Assembly (NCBI GenBank): GCA_034431315.1
Contig: DAOUDK010000069.1
Location: forward strand, 1 to 9,718
DNA length: 9,718 nucleotides
Reading direction: 5' to 3'
Source of the DNA: JAUWOY01 sp034431315
GTDB lineage: Bacteria > Chloroflexota > Anaerolineae > VGOG01
Below, in pieces: positions 4,372 through 9,718 of the stretch. Each line of letters opens with the position of its first letter. Position 1 is the stretch's first letter. A program made the translations under genes and the position numbers. Under the pieces are notes generated by a model. That model ran no database searches. It was given only the letters and a program-made list of their open reading frames with translations, and was not told the DNA's origin.

Positions 4372-4419
4372 TTGCTTGGAGAGGTTTTCTACTCGAATAG
4401 CGATGTCACTTACGTTCAA
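4372..4419 (-). pseudogene. Start of a Wzt-like polysaccharide ABC ATPase
   Basis: Ten bases after the TumE-like stop, the minus strand encodes (TTG)NVSDIAIRVENLSKQ. This matches the usual first residues of O-antigen/capsule export ATPases (MSDIAIRVENLxKxY). The ancestral ATG seems to have become GTA at 4413, with TTG 4419 as a possible substitute. The frame closes about 16 codons later, before any Walker A motif. It is a short relic, so identity is tentative. Confidence 0.45.
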
Positions 4420-4428
4420 ATCGCCCCT

Positions 4429-4737
4429 TCACTCGGCTGCTTCCTCTGCGATGATAGCCAACACCTCTTCGGCGCTAATCGGTTCGTGCGGTAGCACATT
4501 TGCTTCCGTGCTATCATGAACGTGATGGGGATGTGTCGGCACCTCCGGATGGTGTGCCGCGTTGTCCCAGCGCTTGCGCAGCTTACCATCGGCGCTCTGC
4601 CAATGAAAGCTGTACTTCGTCACCTGCAATCTTCCTCCCACGATCTGGAAGCGCTCGGACAGCTCCAACAGGCCGCCGCCACGCAATGTAAGCCGATAAC
4701 GAAATAGCCCCATATCACCCTGCGCTTCTTCGCGCAT
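4429..4737 (-). CDS. TumE-like toxin (DUF6516 family)
   Basis: This is a protein of about 102 residues from ATG 4737: MREEAQGDMGLFRYRLTLRG, then GLLELSERF, VTKYSFHWQ, KRWDNAAHHPEVPTHPHHVH and SAEEVLAIIAEE. The RWDNA-HHPE-PTHPHH segment is the most conserved part of DUF6516, which is annotated as a TumE-type toxin. The histidine-rich motif is presumably catalytic or metal binding. A GTG at 4752 would add VVHWKV-like residues seen in relatives and is an alternative start. It overlaps the upstream antitoxin gene by about 23 bp, as is usual for TA pairs. The toxin mechanism is not established from the sequence. Confidence 0.75.
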   Translation of the reverse strand: MREEAQGDMGLFRYRLTLRGGGLLELSERFQIVGGRLQVTKYSFHWQSADGKLRKRWDNAAHHPEVPTHPHHVHDSTEANVLPHEPISAEEVLAIIAEEAAE

Positions 4738-4996
4738 CACCTTCCAATGCACTACCTGGTGGCTTAGCGCGATAGATGTCCTCTCGAAGTTCGTACAGGC
4801 CGGCCCATTCAAAGAAGTCCATCGCATCGCCCAATTCACCGGCCTCAAAACGCCGGTAGAACGTTGCTGATTCCATGCTGTAACGCTCCTCGAACTCGCG
4901 CAGGTCTCGCTCATACCGCTCCAGGCGCAGTCGATGCTGACTGAGAGAGACATCCAGCACTTCTTGTTGTACCTTTGCCATATCTTTCTTGGCCAT
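4715..4996 (-). CDS. TumA-like antitoxin
   Basis: The product has 93 residues starting MAKKDMAKVQQEVLDVSL. The middle (LRLERYERDLREFEERYSM, then YRRFEAGELGDAMDFFEWAG) matches small proteins regularly encoded immediately upstream of DUF6516/TumE-type genes. It is highly charged and probably helical. ATG 4996 is preceded by GAGG; GTG 5014 and ATG 4981 are alternatives. The normal C-terminus seems to end near YELREDIYR, and the last 16 residues read into the overlap with the toxin gene, so a small deletion at the junction is possible. Confidence 0.7.
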   Translation of the reverse strand: MAKKDMAKVQQEVLDVSLSQHRLRLERYERDLREFEERYSMESATFYRRFEAGELGDAMDFFEWAGLYELREDIYRAKPPGSALEGDARRSAG

Positions 4997-5027
4997 GATC
5001 CTCGTTTCGGCCACTCGACTTTGATTC

Positions 5028-5099
5028 GGACGCAGATGAACGCGGATAAACGCTGATTTTTCTTGTTTTATCTGCGAAAATCTGCGTTAATCTGCGTCC
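5028..5099. repeat. Imperfect inverted repeat of 10-bp units
   Basis: The left arm is GGACGCAGAT, GAACGCGGAT, AAACGCTGAT and the right arm is ATCTGCGAAA, ATCTGCGTTA, ATCTGCGTCC. Twenty-four of 30 positions pair around a 12-nt T-rich loop. It sits between the wzz end and the TumA-like gene. It lacks a T-tract in the right place for a terminator. From 5100 to 5228 I see no gene. Confidence 0.75.
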
Positions 5100-5228
5100 T
5101 ATCCCAGATTGCCACTTGAGCTTATGGCCGGAACGAAGACCAACGCCTCTTTCTCCCCCCTCTTTCCTCGCAGTCCGTTCTGGATGGAAACTAGAGTCTA
5201 CTACAATGGCTGGCTGGGGAGTCGTAGA

Positions 5229-6473
5229 TCAATCCTTACCTTGTTTCTCTCCGTTCTCCAGGAACTCGATAAAGAACGCCCCAAACACCCCCACCATCAG
5301 CCCCAGCATCCCGGCGATGGCGATGTTAAGCTTCTTCTTGGGAGCCACAGGCTCTTTAGGCTCGATGGCAGTCACGGCGAAACGCACCTCGGTGTCCGTC
5401 ACCTGGGAGGCGACACCTATCTCCGCCTCCTTGCGGGCCAGGGTGTCATAGGTCTCCCAGGCCAGGTCCCTGATGCTGGTCAGTTCTTGCTTTCTGGCTC
5501 GCTCTCGCTCCAGTTGTTCCTGCAATTGCAGTAGCTCTTGCTGAAGGGTCATCTCGTTGATGAGCGATTGAACCTCCTCCTGCCGGGCCTTCAGGATGGA
5601 GAGGAGAGCAGCGAGGTTCTGTGCCTGCTCCTCGGCGCTGCTCTCCAAAGCGGCCATTTCGTCAAAAGCAAGCTGGAGTTGAACTGGCAATCCAGGTGAT
5701 AACAGCGTGAACGCGCTCGCTTGCAGAAGCATGATGGAGAGGCTATTCCCCGTCCCCGTGGGGGAAGATGAGTCAGCCTGGCGCAACTGATCCCGCAAGG
5801 CTCTGGCGTCGGCGATGAGCCGGTCGAGCGACCGCTTGGTAGAATAGTAATCAGCCAGGGTATTCTGCCTGGCCCCTATCTCTTGGGTGAGGGTGTCAAT
5901 CTGGTTGTCTCCCGTGAACCTGGCCAAAGTCTCCTGGGCCTTCTTGTAGCTGCTCTCGGCCTCGGCAACCTGGGCCTGGATGTCTTCTGACGACTGGGGC
6001 CTGCCGCCATATAGCCCGTTGACGTACTCCTCGTAGGCCTCGCCCCAGGCGTTGGCGATGGCCGCGATTTTGCTGGGATCCTCCCCTTTGACTTTGATGC
6101 CAATGAGATCGCCGTTGCTCTCCGTCTCCACCATGTCCAGCAGCGATTTCACCTCTCGCTCTTCAGGCCCCAGGCTGGATCCTAGCTTGTCAATCACCTC
6201 CGCGGCCACCGAGCTGCTCCTCATCAGGGCCTCCAGGGCCTTGCGCCGCGAGGCGATATCCTCCTCTGTCAAGGTGCGATACTTGGGCTCGAAAGCGATC
6301 TCCGACCTGGACTTGACGATGACCACTCCCGCTTTAGCCTCGTAGACGGGGGGCAGAATCAAGAAGCTGACGACGGCTGCTGTGAGCACCGCCACCAGGG
6401 TGATGCCCGCAATCCACTTCCAGCGCCTGACGATGACATTGATGTATTCTCGCAGATCAATTTCCTCTTCCAT
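5229..6473 (-). CDS. Wzz/GumC-type polysaccharide chain-length regulator
   Basis: The product has 414 residues and is an inner-membrane co-polymerase controlling chain length in Wzy-dependent surface polysaccharide assembly. EEEIDLREYINVIVRRWKW is the conserved Wzz N-terminus, followed by TM1 (about 20-40) and the PPVYEAKAGVVIV strand. A long periplasmic coiled coil spans about 165-345. The proline-rich EPKEPVAPKKKLNIAIAG precedes TM2 (about 384-404), and a short cytoplasmic tail ends the protein. There is no Walker A motif or tyrosine cluster, so a separate kinase would be needed if regulation follows the GumC/Wzc scheme. ATG 6473 follows AAGGAGG. The gene has its own promoter and a highly structured leader (6498-6608). 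Confidence 0.92.
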   Translation of the reverse strand: MEEEIDLREYINVIVRRWKWIAGITLVAVLTAAVVSFLILPPVYEAKAGVVIVKSRSEIAFEPKYRTLTEEDIASRRKALEALMRSSSVAAEVIDKLGSSLGPEEREVKSLLDMVETESNGDLIGIKVKGEDPSKIAAIANAWGEAYEEYVNGLYGGRPQSSEDIQAQVAEAESSYKKAQETLARFTGDNQIDTLTQEIGARQNTLADYYSTKRSLDRLIADARALRDQLRQADSSSPTGTGNSLSIMLLQASAFTLLSPGLPVQLQLAFDEMAALESSAEEQAQNLAALLSILKARQEEVQSLINEMTLQQELLQLQEQLERERARKQELTSIRDLAWETYDTLARKEAEIGVASQVTDTEVRFAVTAIEPKEPVAPKKKLNIAIAGMLGLMVGVFGAFFIEFLENGEKQGKD

Positions 6474-6497
6474 GAATGTCCTCCTTTTTATTGACGA

Positions 6498-6574
6498 CTA
6501 CTCACCTGCTCCCGCTGGACCCTAGTCCAGCGGGAGCAGCGGACTAGGGTCCGCTGCGAGCATAAGGTGAGTAG
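6498..6574 (-). promoter_or_regulatory. Three-way-junction leader of the wzz transcript
   Basis: An outer 10-bp stem (CTACTCACCT with AGGTGAGTAG, 6498-6507 and 6565-6574) encloses two perfect hairpins. One has a 13-bp stem with a 4-nt loop (6508-6537) and the other a 7-bp stem with a 4-nt loop (6538-6555). The loops, CCTA and TAGG, are complementary. The 12-mers GGACCCTAGTCC and GGACTAGGGTCC are exact reverse complements, so the hairpins could also pair with each other. The RNA would begin at about the first base of the outer stem, 25 nt before the Shine-Dalgarno on the far side. Confidence 0.75.
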
Positions 6575-6579
6575 GTACT

Positions 6580-6608
6580 ATTATAGTATGATTGGGATTC
6601 TTGGTCAA
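6580..6608 (-). promoter_or_regulatory. Sigma70 promoter of wzz
   Basis: TTGACC (6608-6603), a 17-bp spacer, and TATAAT (6585-6580). The predicted start is near 6573, within the outer stem of the leader structure. Confidence 0.8.
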
Positions 6609-6614
6609 GAAGCC

Positions 6615-6724
6615 GCACGGCCATGAAGTGGCCGTGCTACAGAGCTCCCGCCCGATGAAATCGGGCTCAAGAACCCCGCTTTACGGGGTGGCAGCTCCGT
6701 AGCCGTGGCACTTCATGCCACGGC
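6615..6724. repeat. Array of four perfect hairpins
   Basis: Four stem-loops stand in a row: GCACGGCCA/TGGCCGTGC (6615-6637), GCCCGAT/ATCGGGC (6650-6666), ACCCCG/CGGGGT (6673-6689) and GCCGTGGCA/TGCCACGGC (6702-6724). Loops of the first and last, TGAAG and CTTCA, are complementary. None has a T-tract on the minus strand. It lies between the glycosyltransferase stop and the wzz promoter; no ORF of interest is here. Confidence 0.8.
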
Positions 6725-6747
6725 GGATCTGGCAAGCAACCTCCTAA

Positions 6748-6816
6748 CACGGGGAGCACGGAGAGCATGGAAGCACGGAAGTTCCGTGACTCCGTACCTT
6801 CCGTGATTCCGTGATC
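6748..6816. repeat. Degenerate CACGGA repeat tract
   Basis: Repeated CACGG and TCCGTG words form a low-complexity tract with a central perfect hairpin, CACGGAA-G-TTCCGTG (6774-6788). It is located just downstream of the glycosyltransferase gene on the minus strand. Its function is unknown. Confidence 0.6.
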
Positions 6817-6866
6817 CAAATCCTTAGCTTGATGCCTATGGGCGGAGACGCCCCTTGGTAGCAGTT

Positions 6867-7883
6867 TTATCGCGTTGGGCGTGGAGTTGAAATCACGATC
6901 CTGACCAACCTCCACAGAAACCCCAGGCCCCAACCGAAGTGCATAACGGCAAAGGCCACGGGCAGGAGGAGGAAGTATCTCCAGCCTTTGCGGCGAGCAA
7001 TTAGCAGGGCGGCAAGCAGGGAGGCAAGCAGGTAGCTTGAGATCGCTAGTAGGAACAGATTAAGAAAACCTCGGTGGACGAGGCTCAGCAAGCCGGTGGC
7101 AAAAAGGCAGAAAACGAAAAGGGGGGCAGCCAAATGGCGAAGTTGGGCGGATCGCGGATGCATTTGGATCATCTCCAGCTTCCAAAAGCCGTATTGAAAG
7201 TATTGCTGCCAAAGGTCTCTTAAAGTCGAACGCCCATAGTAATAGGAGCTGATAGCCGGCGAGAGAAATATCTTTCCCCCAGCAGCTCTTATACGATAGT
7301 TTAGTTCATAATCCTGGTTACGCACCAGGCTCTCGTTGAAGAAACCTACCTTGTCGAAGACACTGCGACGGAAGGCGCCGAGGTAAACGGTATCTACATA
7401 CTGTTCTTTGGAGGCGTAGTGAAACTTGGAGCCGCCAGAGCCAAAAAAGGAACTGATGGCCAGGGCGATAACCTGGCTTACATAGTTCTGCCCCACCGCC
7501 TGCATCAGACCGCCAACGTTGTCGGCCCCGGTTTCCCGGAGGCATCTGACACACTGGCTAACGTAGTCGGGTTCGAGCAGACAATGCCCATCCACGCGGA
7601 CGATTACGTCGCCTCTGGCCTCCCTGATCCCCAGGTTGAGGCCCGCTGGAGCGCTGAGCTTCGGGTTGTCCAGCAATTTGATCAGGGGACACCTGGAGCC
7701 GAACTCATAGCTGAACTCAGCCACTATCTCTCGAGAGCGATCATCTGACCCACCATCCAACACCAGAACCTCCATGCTATCGTGGGGATAGTCCTGGTCA
7801 ACCACCGATTGGAGGCATCGAGCAATGAATGCCTCTTCGTTGCGTATGGGGATGATGACGCTCACAAAAGGGAACACGTTCAT
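6867..7883 (-). CDS. ExoA-like family 2 glycosyltransferase
   Basis: The product has 338 residues. The GT-A domain spans about 5-235: FVSVIIPIRNEEAFIARCL, then VLDGGSDDRS (43-50, nucleotide-sugar binding), the DxD-equivalent VDGH (97-100), and VRNQDYELNYRIR (187-199, the acceptor-side acidic motif). A YQYGFWK-like segment, here FQYGFWK (229-235), precedes three C-terminal membrane helices (about 252-270, 273-296 and 303-328). This architecture resembles ExoA of succinoglycan synthesis. The enzyme should transfer a sugar to a lipid-linked repeat unit on the cytoplasmic face. Start 7883 is preceded by GGGGAG. It lies 116 bp downstream of the ligase gene and presumably shares its transcript. Confidence 0.92.
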   Translation of the reverse strand: MNVFPFVSVIIPIRNEEAFIARCLQSVVDQDYPHDSMEVLVLDGGSDDRSREIVAEFSYEFGSRCPLIKLLDNPKLSAPAGLNLGIREARGDVIVRVDGHCLLEPDYVSQCVRCLRETGADNVGGLMQAVGQNYVSQVIALAISSFFGSGGSKFHYASKEQYVDTVYLGAFRRSVFDKVGFFNESLVRNQDYELNYRIRAAGGKIFLSPAISSYYYGRSTLRDLWQQYFQYGFWKLEMIQMHPRSAQLRHLAAPLFVFCLFATGLLSLVHRGFLNLFLLAISSYLLASLLAALLIARRKGWRYFLLLPVAFAVMHFGWGLGFLWRLVRIVISTPRPTR

Positions 7884-7910
7884 CTTTGGCTCCCCTGAAA
7901 AAAGCCTGCT

Positions 7911-8003
7911 CTAAGGCCCGTCCGTTCGGCTGATCTCACGACGAAGCCTCGGGCCGATTTCCGCACCCGGGGACGGCTGCGGGAGCTTTTTCAGTAGATT
8001 CAT
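7911..8003 (-). CDS. Candidate 30-codon ORF coupled to the ligase gene
   Basis: ATG 8003 overlaps the ligase TGA (ATGA). The ORF reads MNLLKKLPQPSPGAEIGPRL and ten more residues to TAG at 7911, then 27 bp to the glycosyltransferase start. It is basic and proline-rich with no recognised family. It could be a genuine small protein, the N-terminal stub of a deleted gene, or a coupling device that carries ribosomes toward the next gene. Confidence 0.35.
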   Translation of the reverse strand: MNLLKKLPQPSPGAEIGPRLRREISRTDGP

Positions 8004-9718
8004 CTTTGTGACCTGAGGTGAATGATGAATTCTTCCAGAGCTGCGGCCTCATTGCCTGAGGTAAGGCTCCTGGCTGTCTCCGCCTCGGCGATGGCCTCTT
8101 CGGTGCGCCCCATCTGCTCGTAGAGAAGCGCCAGGCTGCTATGGCCTATGGAGTCGTCGGGAGCGATCTCTATGATCTTCTCATAAGCTTTCGCAGTTTG
8201 AGTGAAGTCCCCGCTGGCTCCATAAGCATCTCCTAAGAGAAGATAGGTCTGGATAGAGCCGCTATTTAAGCTCAAAGACTTCTGGTACTTATCAATCGCC
8301 CGGTCGTATTCTCCCTTAGCAAAGTGAACTAAGCCCCACTCGTTGAGCATGCCGGGATCGTGGGATCTCAAAGCCTCCGCTTGGCGATAATACTCTAAAG
8401 CCTGGTCGAACTTCTCTGCCTTTTCTTGGGGGTCAGTGAGCATCTCCCCCCAGGCTCGATACAACAGCCCCAGCTTACTGACGTGATCTGGATTGAGGGG
8501 ACTGATCTCCCTTCCTCGCTCTAAGGCCCTTCGTGCTTCTTCGAGCCAGGCCGATCTTTCGGTTATGTCCGAAGCAGCTTTGGCCTTCTCCACCCAGGTT
8601 CCTGCCAGGAAGAGATAGTAGAAATCCTGGTCAGGAGCGAGTTTCAGAGCCTGTTGGAACAGGGCAATGCCTCCATCCCACTGCCCACTGTTAGCGTAGG
8701 CCAACCCTTGTTTGTAATAGATGTCCGCTTTAATGGGGTTTAAGTTAGCCATGATGATCAGAACACTCACACCTGTGATCAAAAGCGGGTAGGGCCACCA
8801 GTGGATTCCCGGTTGGAAGCGAATGGGGCTGGGCATCGCCTTGAGCAGGATGACGGCGACGACGATGATGGTCAGGAAAAGATAGAGATAGTAGAAGATA
8901 AGGACATTGGCCATATCTGCCTGCATGACGAAGACGAAGATGTAGCCAATTAAAAACGCCACAAACCAACCCAGGGAAATCAAAAGGGGCGCTCTTTTGA
9001 TACTGTCTGCCAGGGAAGCGACGCCTTCCCCGGCCTCGATGATCGCCATTGTACCGCAGATGAGCCACACGGTGATGACAAATCCTAGCAGGGCGAAAAG
9101 TTGCCCCAGGGAATTGACTTGGCCGCCGATTAAATCGAAACCCAGCGTGGCCAGGATCAGCCCCACTAGCAGAGAATAGGAAACGAGGGAAGCGACCTGT
9201 GTGCTGCCTCTTCGTCGCCGGCGGGACCGCTTATCTGTGCTTGTTTCCCCTTGTAGATAGAAACCCACAACGACGGTTAAGGCTGCGCAAATCCAGAAAT
9301 AAGTACGAGTGGCTACCACGGCGATGCCAAACTGGATCTCGATGAAATGGGCTACGATAGCCGAGAGCAAGGCGATCAACAGAAGTTGGAAGTTGGAAGT
9401 TGGAAGTTGGAAGTTGGACTCTGGACTTTGGATTTTGGATGCTGTCATCAGGTATATGGCCAGAGCCAGCAACATGCCAGCAGGTATCCCTACCCCTGCC
9501 AATCTCCACTTACCCTCCAGGAGCCAGGGAAGCAGCCCCCCTCCGAACCCTCCCGCTAAGCATAGAAGAACGAACAAGTTGCGCTGCCTGGAACTGCTGA
9601 TCAGGCCGAGGCGTTTCAGGCCGTAATAAAAGAGGCTGCCGAACAGAAGCAGATAGGCGGCCAATCCTATGAACCCTGTCGTCGCCAAAATGTCCAAAGT
9701 CTCGTTGTGCGAGCGATC
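8000..9718 (-). CDS. O-antigen ligase-type protein with TPRs, 5' end outside window
   Basis: The frame is open to the right edge, with 572 codons visible. It enters on DRSHNETLDILATTGFIGLA, the conserved periplasmic-loop and helix motif of the Wzy_C/O-antigen ligase family, so the N-terminal membrane helices lie outside. Many hydrophobic helices follow (visible residues about 10-325). HFIEIQFGIAVVATRTYFW at about 124-142 is another conserved family segment. Residues about 332-560 form at least four TPR-like units, for example DIYYKQGLAYANSGQW and YDRAIDKYQKSLSL. Enzymes of this fold join polymerised glycans to lipid or protein carriers; the TPR tail suggests a protein partner. A heptamer tandem repeat encodes SNFQLPTSNFQL in a hydrophilic loop between helices. 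TTG 9697 is not a start. Confidence 0.88.
   Translation of the reverse strand, partial: DRSHNETLDILATTGFIGLAAYLLLFGSLFYYGLKRLGLISSSRQRNLFVLLCLAGGFGGGLLPWLLEGKWRLAGVGIPAGMLLALAIYLMTASKIQSPESNFQLPTSNFQLLLIALLSAIVAHFIEIQFGIAVVATRTYFWICAALTVVVGFYLQGETSTDKRSRRRRRGSTQVASLVSYSLLVGLILATLGFDLIGGQVNSLGQLFALLGFVITVWLICGTMAIIEAGEGVASLADSIKRAPLLISLGWFVAFLIGYIFVFVMQADMANVLIFYYLYLFLTIIVVAVILLKAMPSPIRFQPGIHWWPYPLLITGVSVLIIMANLNPIKADIYYKQGLAYANSGQWDGGIALFQQALKLAPDQDFYYLFLAGTWVEKAKAASDITERSAWLEEARRALERGREISPLNPDHVSKLGLLYRAWGEMLTDPQEKAEKFDQALEYYRQAEALRSHDPGMLNEWGLVHFAKGEYDRAIDKYQKSLSLNSGSIQTYLLLGDAYGASGDFTQTAKAYEKIIEIAPDDSIGHSSLALLYEQMGRTEEAIAEAETARSLTSGNEAAALEEFIIHLRSQR
9382..9444 (-). repeat. Heptanucleotide tandem repeat inside the ligase gene
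   Basis: On the plus strand there are five perfect copies of GAAGTTG (9382-9416), followed by degenerate units GACTCTG, GACTTTG, GATTTTG and GATGCTG. Three units (21 bp) encode seven residues, so the tract translates as SNFQLPTSNFQL. A gain or loss of one unit would shift the reading frame. Confidence 0.9.

Noticed and set aside
4429..4953. 174-residue TumE-like ORF starting at 4953
   Set aside because: The first 70 residues lie entirely within the antitoxin gene in another frame and show no DUF6516 similarity.
5028..5099. Attachment site or terminator at the inverted repeat of CGCAGAT units
   Set aside because: There is no integrase, tRNA or T-tract nearby. The same kind of 10-bp repeat is common in environmental genomes, so I annotate it only as a repeat.
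6667..6933. 88-residue minus-strand ORF after the glycosyltransferase
   Set aside because: It overlaps the glycosyltransferase 3' end in another frame and runs through hairpin repeats, with no family similarity.
9382..9444. CRISPR array
   Set aside because: The units are 7 bp with no spacers; none of the repeats in the window has the repeat-spacer form.

Overview
The window looks like a stretch of an uncultured Chloroflexota-type genome (Anaerolineae-like). This is inferred from the Uma2-family gene, a secreted cohesin-type protein with a YWFTWYD / WVLVGNP segment, a large O-antigen ligase with TPRs, several small toxin-antitoxin modules and a wealth of short degenerate tandem repeats. No rRNA or conserved marker gene is present, so the phylum is a guess. 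Every supported gene is on the minus strand, so transcription runs from high to low coordinates. Plus-strand ORFs look like shadows.

Upstream block (9718 to 5229): a polysaccharide assembly operon. It holds the 3' part of an O-antigen ligase with TPRs, a candidate 30-codon ORF coupled to its stop, and an ExoA-like family 2 glycosyltransferase with membrane helices. A hairpin-rich intergenic region follows, then a chain-length regulator (Wzz type, no kinase domain). The Wzz gene has its own sigma70 promoter (TTGACC-N17-TATAAT). Its leader can fold into a three-way junction whose two inner hairpins are reverse complements of each other.

Middle block (5100 to 3190): small toxin-antitoxin genes (a TumA/TumE-like pair, hicB-hicA and an antitoxin with a truncated RelE) lie among fragments of other genes (a Wzt-like ABC ATPase start and a second DUF6516 half). 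In its centre is a regulatory unit: a perfect sigma70 promoter (TTGACA-N17-TATAAT), Pho-box-like direct repeats upstream of it, a cyclic di-GMP class I (GEMM) riboswitch, and an intrinsic terminator just before hicB-hicA.

Downstream block (2958 to 786): a graveyard of polysaccharide-gene fragments, all in one orientation. It contains both ends of a DegT-type aminotransferase, two sugar epimerase fragments and two WecB N-termini, each WecB copy broken by a 47-bp insertion at the same codon. An intact Uma2 gene sits between the two WecB fragments. At the left edge begins a secreted cohesin-domain protein. Its promoter closely resembles the riboswitch promoter.

Overall, this reads as a surface-polysaccharide locus whose downstream half decayed and was colonised by small TA and endonuclease-like genes, while strong promoters, a second-messenger riboswitch and structured leaders survive.
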